Shown in pieces: positions 7,718 to 15,544 of a stretch of DNA of 16,042 nucleotides. The notes under the pieces are model-generated. The model had not been told where the DNA came from and did not search any database. It worked only from the letters and a program-made list of their open reading frames with translations. Origin of the DNA: CAZLLV01 sp964560325 (lineage in GTDB: Bacteria; Acidobacteriota; Thermoanaerobaculia; Multivoradales; DATKCC01); the NCBI GenBank assembly GCA_964560325.1, contig CAZLLV010000101.1, forward strand, positions 1-16,042, given 5' to 3'. The first letter of the stretch is position 1. Every line of letters starts with the position of its first letter. The translations under genes were made by a program, and so were the position numbers.

Positions 7718-8686
7718 TCAGCCGGGCGGCTCCTGCTCTTCGATCTCGATCACGTACGGCTCCTCCGGCTCGTGGGCTCGCGGCGTCTCGCTCCGCAGGT
7801 CGCGCGGCAGCTCGTCCGGCTCCGGCTCGAGCTCGGAGCCCTCGCGCAGCCACCCGGGCAGAGCACCCGCGCGCCTTCCCTCCTCGAGGGCGGCGTCGAG
7901 CTCCCGGGAGACGGCGAGGATCTCGCCCCGCGTCTCCTCCATCCGGTCGAGGGCCCGATCCCAGGCCGGCTTGATCTCGCCGTCCCGGACGTACGGGTCG
8001 TCCTGGGCGTAGAAGCTCCGCCGCAGATCGGCCGAGCGCTCTTCCAGCTCGGCCATCTCGTCGACCGCGGCGCGCAGCCGGGTGCGGAGGTCGAGCACGC
8101 GCGAGCGCCAGTACTCCTCGCCGAAGGGGGCGGTGGCGCTCTCTGCTTCCGTGGTGCCGTCGTCGGGCCGCGCCGTCGAGCCGCCGACGGTCACGCTCCC
8201 CTCCTGGTACTCGTGGAGGTTCTCGTCGTTGATCGCGATGCGAGCCGTCGGCGCTTCTTTACGCCTCTCTTTCGCCGCAACCGACGCTTCCCACAAGGAC
8301 CGGGGCTGGCGGGCTCGCCCGGCGGAGTCGACGCGGATCACCGAGTCGTCGTCCTCCGTTCCCGCCTCCCGGGCCGGCCGGGCCCGACTTTCCGACGGGC
8401 CGGCCGCGGCCAGCGGCTCGCCGGGATGGGCCGGCGGTACGTCGATCGTATAGTCGTCGTCCTGGGCGGCCTCTGCCTTAGCCTCGGGGGCTTCGGCGTC
8501 GACCGCGCTTTCGGGCGGCACCGGATCGTCCCCCGCCTCGGCCTCCCATTCCGCCCGCATCTCTTCGAGCTCGGGCGGCGTTTCGAGCGGCGGCACCTCG
8601 GCGCAGCCGGCGACGACGAGAGAGCCGAGCAGGGCGAGCCGGGCCGAGCGTGCGGCGAAGCGGCGCATCCTGGTGGTCTGAGTCAT
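7718..8686 (-). CDS. Predicted coiled-coil lipoprotein, function unknown
   Basis: A 322-residue predicted lipoprotein. The signal peptide is RMRRFAARSARLALLGSLVVAGC with lipobox VAGC, so the mature protein would start at C28 (counted from the ATG at 8686). An acidic, low-complexity region (about 35-185) follows. Next is a predicted coiled coil from EEYWRSRVLDLRTRL through EMAELEERSADLRRSFYAQDDP and KPAWDRALDRMEETRGEIL to RAGALPGWLRE. The last 50 residues are Glu/Pro-rich. The YWR...QDDP...PAWDRAL...GWLRE pattern resembles uncharacterised proteins I recall from Acidobacteriota. The ATG at 8686 and its AAGGG ribosome-binding site lie inside the terminal repeat of the MITE-like element. A second in-frame ATG at 8668, just outside the element, would still give a complete signal peptide. 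It is upstream of miaB in the same direction. No enzymatic motif is seen. Confidence 0.75.
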   Translation of the reverse strand: MTQTTRMRRFAARSARLALLGSLVVAGCAEVPPLETPPELEEMRAEWEAEAGDDPVPPESAVDAEAPEAKAEAAQDDDYTIDVPPAHPGEPLAAAGPSESRARPAREAGTEDDDSVIRVDSAGRARQPRSLWEASVAAKERRKEAPTARIAINDENLHEYQEGSVTVGGSTARPDDGTTEAESATAPFGEEYWRSRVLDLRTRLRAAVDEMAELEERSADLRRSFYAQDDPYVRDGEIKPAWDRALDRMEETRGEILAVSRELDAALEEGRRAGALPGWLREGSELEPEPDELPRDLRSETPRAHEPEEPYVIEIEEQEPPG

Positions 8687-8703
8687 CAATCCCTTGCCTT
8701 ATG
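8673..8703 (+). repeat. Left terminal inverted repeat of the MITE-like element
   Basis: 31 bp, identical to the reverse complement of 8913-8943. Read outward (minus strand) it contains AAGGG, 4 nt, then ATG ACT CAG ACC, a ribosome-binding site and start codon that open the lipoprotein reading frame. Confidence 0.85.
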
Positions 8704-8743
8704 CGCAGGGGTCTTGCGGAGTGTATCCAAGGCGCGAGGAAGA

Positions 8744-8872
8744 GGCGATGCCATAGCATCGTCGACGACGAGCAACGCAGGAGACGCCCGCAACCCCCCT
8801 GCGCCCTCCGGGTTGCGGCGGCGCGGGGCCGTCTACCGCGTTCCCGCTCCTCGACGATGCTATGGCATCGCC
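8744..8872. repeat. Nested 22-bp inverted repeat inside the MITE-like element
   Basis: Arms 8744-8765 and 8851-8872 are perfect reverse complements; each contains GATGCCATAGCATCGTCGA or its complement. The left arm also carries the smaller palindrome GATGC-CATA-GCATC. The 85-bp loop includes the CGCAACCC/GGGTTGCG pair at 8789-8817. Perfect conservation of paired arms suggests a structural role or recent arrival. Confidence 0.8.
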
Positions 8873-8912
8873 TGCGTCGCGGCGCCTTGTATCCGACCCC
8901 ACGGCGCCGCAA

Positions 8913-8943
8913 CATAAGGCAAGGGATTGATGACTCAGACCAC
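8913..8943 (-). repeat. Right terminal inverted repeat of the MITE-like element
   Basis: 31 bp matching the reverse complement of 8673-8703. Its outermost base is the last base of the ptsI TAG stop codon. Read outward (plus strand) it carries the same AAGGG...ATG signal, here pointing antisense into ptsI. Confidence 0.85.
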
Positions 8944-10718
8944 TAGCTCCTCTCCGGCGCCGGAACGAGCATGCCCTGGAGCGCGCTGCCCAGGACCTCC
9001 TCGACCTCGCTCGCGGTGGTGGCGAGCAGGCAGCGCTCCGACAGCTCGCGGAGCGCCGAGACCTCGAGCTCGCGGAGCCGGGTCTTCAGGGTCGGGACCG
9101 AGCGCGGCGTCACCGAGAGCGTCCGCAGGCCCATGCCGACGAGAAGCGGCGCGTAGCGCAGATCGGACGCCATCTCGCCGCACACCGACACGCCGATGCC
9201 GGCCTCGTCGGCGGCCCGGAAGACCGACGAGAGCATGCGCAGCATGGCCGGATGGCAGGGCTGGTAGAGGTCGGCCACGTGCTCGTTGTTGCGGTCGACG
9301 GCGAGGGAGTACTGGATCAGGTCGTTGGTGCCGACCGAGAAGAAGTCGACCTCCCGCGCCAGGATGTCGGCGGTCAGGGCGGCCGAGGGGACCTCGATCA
9401 TCACGCCCAGGGGCACGTCGCGACGATACGGCAGCCCCTCGGCCTCGAGCTCCTCCATCACCGCGTCGGCGAAAGCGCGGAACGCCCGCACCTCCTCGAC
9501 GTTCGAGATCATCGGCAGCAGCACCCGCAGCTCCCCGTGCACCGCCGCGCGGTAGAGCGCCCGCACCTGTCCCTTGAACAGGCCGGGCCGCGCGAGGGTG
9601 AGGCGAATGCCGCGCAGGCCGAGGACCGGGTTGTCCTCGCGGGTCTCGAGCAGCTCCTGGGAGAGCTTGCGGCCCCCGAGGTCGTAGGTGCGGATCACCA
9701 CCGGGTCGGGCGCGGCCGCCTCGACCAGCTTGCGGAAGAGCTCGACGTGCTCCTCCTCACTCGGCAGCGCCGGGCTCTTTTCGATGTAGAGGAACTCGCT
9801 CCGGTAGAGGCCGATCCCCTGGGCGCCGAAGCGCAGCACGTCCTCGAGCTCCTCGGGCAGGTCGAGGTTCGCCATCAGGCGCACGGCGACGCCATCGCGG
9901 GTCTCGGTGGCGAGATCCCGGGTCTCGAGCAGGCCCTCTTCGTGGATCGCGAGATCCTCGATGCGGCTCCGGTAGTCGGCCAGCACCTCGGCCGTCGGGT
10001 GGAGGATCACGACTCCCAGCTCGCCGTCGATGATGACCGGGTCCTGGTCGGTGACCAGCTCGGTCACCTCGCCCAGGTTGGAGACCGCCGGGATCTTGAG
10101 CGAGCGGGCGATGATCGTGGTGTGGGAGGTCCGGCCGCCGCTCTCGAGGGCGAAGCCGAGGGCGCGGTCGCGGCCGAGCCGCACCGCCTCGGAGGGGGTG
10201 AGGTCGTCGGCGACGATCACCACCGGGCCCTCGATCTCCGACAGCTCGTGGTGGTCGATCCCCTGGAGCCGGCGCAGGAGGTGCTGGACCACGTCCTGGA
10301 GATCGGCGCCGCGCTCGCGGAAGTACTCGTTCTCCATCTCCGCGAAGCGCTCGGCGTACTCCTGCGAGGAGCGGTAGACGGCCCACTCGGCATTCACCTG
10401 CTCCTGGCGGATCCGCTCGCGCACCCGCTCGAGGAACCCGGTGTCGCAGAGCAGGAGGAGGTGGGCGTCGAAGAGCGCCCCCAGGTGCTCGCCCAGATCC
10501 TCGGCGGCGCGCTCGCGGATGCGCCGCACCTCGGCGCGGGACTGCTCGAGCGCCTTCTCGAACCGCTCGACCTCGCGCTCCACCTCGTCGGCCGGCAGCG
10601 GGATGCGGTAGATGTCGCGCGCGCGGTTCTCCATCACCACGGCGCGGCCGATGGCGATCCCCCCGGAGACCCCGAGCCCTTCGATTGTTTGCATCTCTCT
10701 ATGCTTCACGCTGATCAC
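8943..10718 (-). CDS. ptsI: Phosphoenolpyruvate-protein phosphotransferase (PTS enzyme I)
   Basis: A 591-residue cytoplasmic enzyme I, which takes phosphate from PEP and passes it to HPr. The N-terminal HPr-binding domain precedes the active-site H199 in GGRTSHTTI (194-202). The C-terminal PEP-binding barrel contains DFFSVGTNDLIQYSLAVDR and the catalytic C513 in GVSVCGEM. There is no N-terminal GAF domain, so this is the ordinary EI type rather than EI-Ntr (PtsP), although the neighbours are regulatory. Two starts compete. The GTG at 10718 has GGGAG 7 nt upstream. The ATG at 10694 gives MQTIEGLGVSGG, closer to typical family N termini, but has a poorly spaced site. The gene is last in the lptB-to-ptsI run, 46 nt after HPr with a strong hairpin between. 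The stop codon abuts the MITE-like element. Confidence 0.95.
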   Translation of the reverse strand: MISVKHREMQTIEGLGVSGGIAIGRAVVMENRARDIYRIPLPADEVEREVERFEKALEQSRAEVRRIRERAAEDLGEHLGALFDAHLLLLCDTGFLERVRERIRQEQVNAEWAVYRSSQEYAERFAEMENEYFRERGADLQDVVQHLLRRLQGIDHHELSEIEGPVVIVADDLTPSEAVRLGRDRALGFALESGGRTSHTTIIARSLKIPAVSNLGEVTELVTDQDPVIIDGELGVVILHPTAEVLADYRSRIEDLAIHEEGLLETRDLATETRDGVAVRLMANLDLPEELEDVLRFGAQGIGLYRSEFLYIEKSPALPSEEEHVELFRKLVEAAAPDPVVIRTYDLGGRKLSQELLETREDNPVLGLRGIRLTLARPGLFKGQVRALYRAAVHGELRVLLPMISNVEEVRAFRAFADAVMEELEAEGLPYRRDVPLGVMIEVPSAALTADILAREVDFFSVGTNDLIQYSLAVDRNNEHVADLYQPCHPAMLRMLSSVFRAADEAGIGVSVCGEMASDLRYAPLLVGMGLRTLSVTPRSVPTLKTRLRELEVSALRELSERCLLATTASEVEEVLGSALQGMLVPAPERS

Positions 10719-10727
10719 GCCTCCGCT

Positions 10728-10748
10728 CCCGGCCGGCCGCCGGCCGGG
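10728..10748. repeat. GC-rich hairpin between the HPr gene and ptsI
   Basis: CCCGGCCGG-CCG-CCGGCCGGG is a perfect 9-bp stem with a 3-nt loop, lying 9 bp upstream of the ptsI GTG and 16 bp beyond the HPr stop codon. No T-tract follows, so it is not a standard terminator. It could stabilise the upstream mRNA end or limit ptsI translation, since one edge overlaps the GGGAG used as a ribosome-binding site. Confidence 0.5.
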
Positions 10749-10764
10749 CCCCCCGCTCGGTCGC

Positions 10765-11034
10765 TCAGGAGTCCTCGCCGAAGCGGTCGGCGATCAAGCC
10801 GGTGAGGGCCTCGATCGCCGCCTCCTCGTCGTCTCCCTCACACCGCACCACGATCCGCGTTCCCTGCCCCGCGGCCAGGAGCAGGATGCCGAGGATGCTC
10901 TTGCCGTCGACCTTCTCGCCGTCCTGCACCAGGGTCACGTCCGACTCGAACGAGCCGGCGAGGTGGACCAGCTTGGCCGCGGCGCGTGCGTGGAGACCGA
11001 GGCGGTTGACGATCTCGACCTCGCGCTCGATCAC
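10765..11034 (-). CDS. HPr family phosphocarrier protein
   Basis: An 89-residue HPr that relays phosphate from enzyme I to EIIA proteins. The phosphorylatable H15 lies in NRLGLHARAAAKLV (10-23). The regulatory S46 lies in DGKSILGILLLAA (43-55), the target of the HPr kinase encoded upstream. Having both sites means that PTS phosphotransfer and Ser-46 regulation can act on one protein. The start is GTG at 11034 and overlaps the EIIA stop by 4 nt (GTGA), so translation of the two is probably coupled. This HPr could be called ptsH or npr; the symbol is left empty for that reason. Confidence 0.95.
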   Translation of the reverse strand: MIEREVEIVNRLGLHARAAAKLVHLAGSFESDVTLVQDGEKVDGKSILGILLLAAGQGTRIVVRCEGDDEEAAIEALTGLIADRFGEDS

Positions 11035-11516
11035 CCTCCGTCCCCGCCGGCCGCCGCCACCCTCGGCTCGACCTCGGCGCCGTCGTCCTCGCAGGCGAGC
11101 CGCGGCTCGAAGCAGCGGTCCGCTTGCACGTCACTCGCCAGGCAGATGCTCGACCTGCCCTTCTCGTGCAGCCAGCGAGCGACCTCCTGAACCGGCTTCT
11201 CGCGCTGGCCCCGGCACGCCAGCCGGACCACCATCGGGAGGTTGACGCCGGTGATGATCTCGACCTTCCCGGGCTTCAGGAACGTGAGCGCGACGTTACA
11301 CGGGGTGCCCCCGAACATGTCGGTGAGCACCAGCACGCCGTCGCCCTGGTCGAGCTGCTCGATGGCCTTCTCTATTCTCGTCTGAGCCTCGTCGAAGCCG
11401 TCGCTCCAGTCCAGCGAGAGTGCCCCGAACCCGTCGAGGTCGCCGGAGATGGTGCGTGCGGCGGAGAGCAGCTCGTCCGCCAGCCTGCCGTGGCTCAGGA
11501 TCAGAGTCCCGATCAT
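11031..11516 (-). CDS. PTS EIIA component, mannose/fructose family
   Basis: A 161-residue EIIA of the mannose (AgaF/ManX) superfamily. The phosphorylated histidine is H9 in LILSHGRLA. D66 in VLTDMFGGTPCN (62-74) completes the active site. After the usual domain (about 130 residues) there is a tail of about 30 residues rich in Glu, Gly and Ala. No EIIB, EIIC or EIID gene is next to it, so it is more likely a regulator that reports HPr phosphorylation than a transporter part. Such orphan EIIA(Man) genes beside rapZ and HPr are frequent in deltaproteobacterial-type genomes. The ATG at 11516 has GAAGGGAA about 9 nt upstream. Confidence 0.92.
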   Translation of the reverse strand: MIGTLILSHGRLADELLSAARTISGDLDGFGALSLDWSDGFDEAQTRIEKAIEQLDQGDGVLVLTDMFGGTPCNVALTFLKPGKVEIITGVNLPMVVRLACRGQREKPVQEVARWLHEKGRSSICLASDVQADRCFEPRLACEDDGAEVEPRVAAAGGDGG

Positions 11517-11635
11517 TCGGCTCTGTTCCCTTCAGTTTCTCAAAAGTTTCGTCGTTGGATCAAGGCTGCGATGCCCGGACGTCCAAGATTTCCAACACCC
11601 GACACTAGCACTACATTTCGATGCCTGGGGGAGGC
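11517..11635. other. Gap between rapZ and the EIIA gene
   Basis: The largest gap inside the lptB-to-ptsI run (119 nt) and less GC-rich than the flanking genes. Near the EIIA start it holds a Shine-Dalgarno-like GAAGGGAA. I see no hairpin with a T-tract and no clear sigma-70 or sigma-54 promoter. An internal promoter for EIIA-HPr-ptsI is possible but not demonstrated. Confidence 0.35.
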
Positions 11636-12488
<853 letters not shown>

Positions 12489-12505
<17 letters not shown>

Positions 12506-13490
12506 CCCTCTCCTCCCCTTCGTCCGGCTCGGTACGCCGCTTCTCGAGCTCCTCCTCGAGCTTGCGCGCGAACTCGCGGGCCGAGTGGTGGCCCTGCACC
12601 TTCAGCACGTGGTTGCGGGCCGCGATCTCGACCAGGATCGAGACGTTCCTGCCGAGCGCGACCGGCATCTTGATGTACGGGCACGGCGTGTCCAGGATGT
12701 CGAAGAGGGTCTCGTCGAGCCCCAGGCGGTCGTAGGCCTCGCCCTCCTTCCAGTGCTCGAGCTCGACCACCAGGTCGATCCCCCGGCGCTCGCGCACCGC
12801 CGCGAGGCCGAAGAGGTCCTGGACGTTGATGATCCCCAGGCCGCGCAGCTCCATGTGGTGGCGCAGCGGCCCCTCGGAGAACCCGATCAGCTCGCTGTTC
12901 GGATAGCGCTTGACCGTCACCCGGTCGTCCGCCACCAGGCTGTGGCCGCGCGTGATCAGGTCGAGCGCGCACTCGCTCTTGCCGACCCCGCTGTCGCCGA
13001 TCAGCAGGACGCCGAGGCCGTAGATGTCCATCAGGACCCCGTGGACGTGGGTCCGCGGCACCAGGTGCTCCTCCAGGAAGTAGCCGAGCCGCTTGATCAC
13101 CACCGACGACAGCGCGAAGGACGAGAGCACCGGGACCTGGCGCTCCTGGCAGCGGCGCAGGAACCCCTCGAGCGGCTCGAGGTCCTTGGTGAGCACGAAC
13201 ACCGGCACCGGCAGCGCCGTGATCGTGTCGAAGCGCTCGGCGCGCTCCTTCCGCTCGAGCGTCTTCAGGTAGGCGAGCTCGCTCTCGCCGACGATCTGTA
13301 CCCGCCCCGGCTTGATGTACGGGTAGTAGCCGGCGAAGGCGAGCCCCGGCTTCTGGACGCGGGGGTTGGTGATCCGGTTGTCGAGGTGCTGCTCTCCCGC
13401 GAGGATCTTCAGGCGGAGGTCGGAGAGCTCCGGGCCGAGCAGCTCGGCGACGGTGACGAAAGTGCCCGGCTCGGGCTTCGTCGGTTCCAT
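12489..13490 (-). CDS. hprK: HPr kinase/phosphorylase
   Basis: A 333-residue bifunctional enzyme that phosphorylates HPr at Ser46 with ATP and reverses this by phosphorolysis. The N-terminal domain spans about 1-135. The catalytic domain has H150 (THVHGVLMDIYG), Walker A GDSGVGKS at 165-172, the catalytic aspartates in VADDRV (187-192), the family signature ELRGLGIINV (214-223), and the K-loop region PVALGRN (276-282). All key residues are present, so it should be active, and the HPr encoded downstream carries S46. The extra charged C-terminal tail (about 310-333) is Glu/Arg-rich. It begins 10 nt after ptsN and overlaps rapZ by 17 bp. Confidence 0.96.
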
Positions 13491-13500
13491 CGAGAGGAGC

Positions 13501-13953
13501 CTACCCCTCCTCCTCCAGGAGGGAGAAGATCTGCTCGCGGTCCTGGAGCGCGAGCAGCTGGCTCACGTGGCTGTCCTTCTTGAGCCAGCGGGAGATGGAG
13601 GCGAGCACCTGGAGGTGGGCGGCCGGGGCGTCGGTCGGCGACACCACCACGAAGAAGAGCCGCACCGGCTGGGTGTCGATGGCGCCGAAGTCGATCCCCT
13701 TGCGGCTGATGCCGACCGCGAGCACCACCTCCGACAGGCCCGCGAGCTTGCAGTGCGGGATCGCGACCCCCGAGCCGACGCCGGTCGAGCCGAGCTGCTC
13801 GCGCTCGAGGAGCTTGTCGTAGAGGTCGTCGACGTCGACGATGCCCTGGTGCCGGGCCAGCCGGTCGGCGAGGGTGCGCAGCACGCCGTCGCGGTCGGCG
13901 GCGGCGAGGTCGGGGAAGATCAGGTCGGGCTCGGTGAGGGTGTCGAGGCGCAT
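13501..13953 (-). CDS. ptsN: PTS EIIA component, nitrogen-regulatory/fructose type (PtsN-like)
   Basis: A 150-residue EIIA of the Fru/Ntr family. The phosphorylated histidine is H67 in GVGSGVAIPHCKL (58-70). It has no EIIB or EIIC domain. It lies between rpoN and hprK, as expected for the PTS-Ntr branch, where it would receive phosphate from HPr and act on target proteins. No clear Shine-Dalgarno precedes the ATG at 13953 (the preceding bases are GACTCCCC). The 55-nt gap to rpoN contains no hpf/raiA gene, which often occupies this place. Confidence 0.92.
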   Translation of the reverse strand: MRLDTLTEPDLIFPDLAAADRDGVLRTLADRLARHQGIVDVDDLYDKLLEREQLGSTGVGSGVAIPHCKLAGLSEVVLAVGISRKGIDFGAIDTQPVRLFFVVVSPTDAPAAHLQVLASISRWLKKDSHVSQLLALQDREQIFSLLEEEG

Positions 13954-14008
13954 GGGGAGTCGATCCGGAACGGTAGCCCCGGAGAGCCGAAGGGGTTGTC
14001 TGGAAAGG

Positions 14009-15514
14009 CTAGAAGATTTGCTTGCGGTCGGTGGACGACGGAATGTTCAGCTCGTCTCGGTACTTGGCAACCGTGCGCCGGGCGATCTGGATTCCCTCCC
14101 GGTTGAGCATCCGCATCAGCTCGCTGTCGGAGAGCGGGCTCTTCGGATCCTCCTGCTCGATCATGCCCTGGATCTTCATCTTCACGGTGAGCGACGAGAT
14201 CTCCTCGCCGTACTCGCGGTCGATGCCGCTGTGGAAGAAGTACTTCATCGGCAAGACGCCGCGGGGGGTGTGGATGTACTTGTTCGAGACCACCCGGCTG
14301 ACCGTCGACTCGTGCATGCCGATGTCCTCGGCCACGTCGCGCAGCACCATCGGCCGCAGGCGCTCGATGCCGTGCTCGAGGAACTCCTGCTGCTGCCGGA
14401 CGATCGAGTTGGCGACCTTGTGGATGGTGCGCTGGCGCTGGTCGATCGACTTGATCAGCCAGACCGCCGAGCGGATCTTCTCCTTGATGAACTGCTGCGC
14501 CTCGGCCTGCTTGCCCTCGCGGCGCATCTGGCCGAGCATCTTGCGGTACGACTTGCTCACCCGCAGCCGGGGCATGCCGTCGTCGTTGATCTGGATCACC
14601 CATTCGTCGCCCACGCGCCGGACGTAGACGTCCGGTTCGATGTAGTGCGTGCGGTCGCTCGCGAAGCCGCGGCCGGGTCGTGTCTCGAGGTGCGTGATCC
14701 GCTCGACCGCGGGCTCGAGCTGGTGGAGGTCGACCCCCATCTTCTTGGCGATCGCCGGGTACTGGCGCTTGAGGAAGGCGTCGTAGTGGTCGCGCAGCAT
14801 GACGAGAGCGAGCTCGTCGACCTCGTCCTCGATGCCGGCGCGCTCGAGCTGGGCGACCAGGCTCTCCTGGAGGTTCGGATAGCCGATGCCGGGAGGGTCG
14901 AAGCTCCGCACCAGCGCCACCGCCTCCTCCACCTCTTCCATCCGGTAGGGCGCGTGGCCGCTCTCGCTCCCGTTCTCGCCATCGAGCGGCGGGTGGTCGG
15001 CGAACGCTCGGATCTCCTCCGGATCGGCGACCAGGAAGCCCTGGTCGTCCAGATTGCCGATGATCGTCTCGGCGATCTCGCGCAGCCGGGGCGGAGTCCC
15101 CGACATGTGGAGCTGCCAGAGGAGGTGGTCGTAGAGGTCGGGCTGGCGCGTGAGGGTGTTCTCGAGCGGCGGCGCCTCGCGGTGCTCGCTCACCGAGGCG
15201 TAGCCCGAGCCCTCCATGTAGTCGCCGAAGAACTCGTCCAGGTCGATGTTCTCGAGCGACTCCTCGTGGTCGAGCTCGTCGGGCCGCTCCTCCTCGCGCT
15301 CCGCCCGCTCGGCCTCCATGTCCTCGGCCGCCTTCTCGTCCGGCGCCTGCTCGAGCTGGGCCTCCTCGAGGGTGGGGTTCTCGACCATCTCCTGCGTGAT
15401 CAGCCCTTCCAGCTCGACCCGCGTCATCTGCAGCAGCTTGATCGCCTGCTGGAGCGACGGCGTCATCACCAGCTTCTGGGTGAGCCTCAGGGAGAGCTTT
15501 TGTTCCAATGCCAT
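14009..15514 (-). CDS. rpoN: RNA polymerase sigma-54 factor
   Basis: A 501-residue sigma-54, the factor that recognises -24/-12 promoters and needs an AAA+ activator to open DNA. Region I (1-50) is Gln/Leu-rich: LRLTQKLVMTPSLQQAIKLL. Region II (about 55-110) is strongly acidic. The core-binding domain covers about 120-310. The helix-turn-helix is at about 391-416 (VAEDIGMHESTVSRVVSNKY). The RpoN box ARRTVAKYRD is at 478-487 and reads the -24 element. All domains are intact and the length is normal. It follows lptB by 30 nt, a conserved pairing. No Shine-Dalgarno is obvious before the ATG at 15514. Confidence 0.97.
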   Translation of the reverse strand: MALEQKLSLRLTQKLVMTPSLQQAIKLLQMTRVELEGLITQEMVENPTLEEAQLEQAPDEKAAEDMEAERAEREEERPDELDHEESLENIDLDEFFGDYMEGSGYASVSEHREAPPLENTLTRQPDLYDHLLWQLHMSGTPPRLREIAETIIGNLDDQGFLVADPEEIRAFADHPPLDGENGSESGHAPYRMEEVEEAVALVRSFDPPGIGYPNLQESLVAQLERAGIEDEVDELALVMLRDHYDAFLKRQYPAIAKKMGVDLHQLEPAVERITHLETRPGRGFASDRTHYIEPDVYVRRVGDEWVIQINDDGMPRLRVSKSYRKMLGQMRREGKQAEAQQFIKEKIRSAVWLIKSIDQRQRTIHKVANSIVRQQQEFLEHGIERLRPMVLRDVAEDIGMHESTVSRVVSNKYIHTPRGVLPMKYFFHSGIDREYGEEISSLTVKMKIQGMIEQEDPKSPLSDSELMRMLNREGIQIARRTVAKYRDELNIPSSTDRKQIF

Positions 15515-15544
15515 GGTGGGTTACGACTCAGGGCGCCTCACGGC

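Larger units (their letters stand above)
8673..8943. mobile_element. 271-bp MITE-like element with 31-bp perfect terminal inverted repeats
   Basis: The two ends (8673-8703 and 8913-8943) are perfect 31-bp inverted repeats beginning GTGGTCTGAGTCATC. A second perfect 22-bp inverted pair lies inside (8744-8765 and 8851-8872), and a third 8-bp pair (CGCAACCC/GGGTTGCG) lies near the centre. The whole element can therefore fold into one long hairpin. It encodes no transposase, which is what a miniature non-autonomous element looks like. It sits exactly between the ptsI stop codon and the lipoprotein start. No clear target-site duplication is seen: the right flank reads TA and the left reads TG. A long intercistronic regulatory hairpin is the alternative. 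Confidence 0.65.

Noticed and set aside
5439..8012. An 857-codon open frame on the plus strand
   Set aside because: It lies antisense to parA, the DUF151 gene, miaB and the lipoprotein gene, which all have clear family motifs. Its product is Arg/Asp/Leu/Gly-rich with no recognisable domain, as expected for a shadow frame in GC-rich DNA.
9252..10805. A 517-codon plus-strand frame opposite ptsI
   Set aside because: Antisense shadow of a well-supported enzyme I gene; no motif or ribosome-binding site.
13954..14008. A small hpf/raiA gene between rpoN and ptsN
   Set aside because: This is the usual place for it, but the gap is only 55 nt and cannot encode one.
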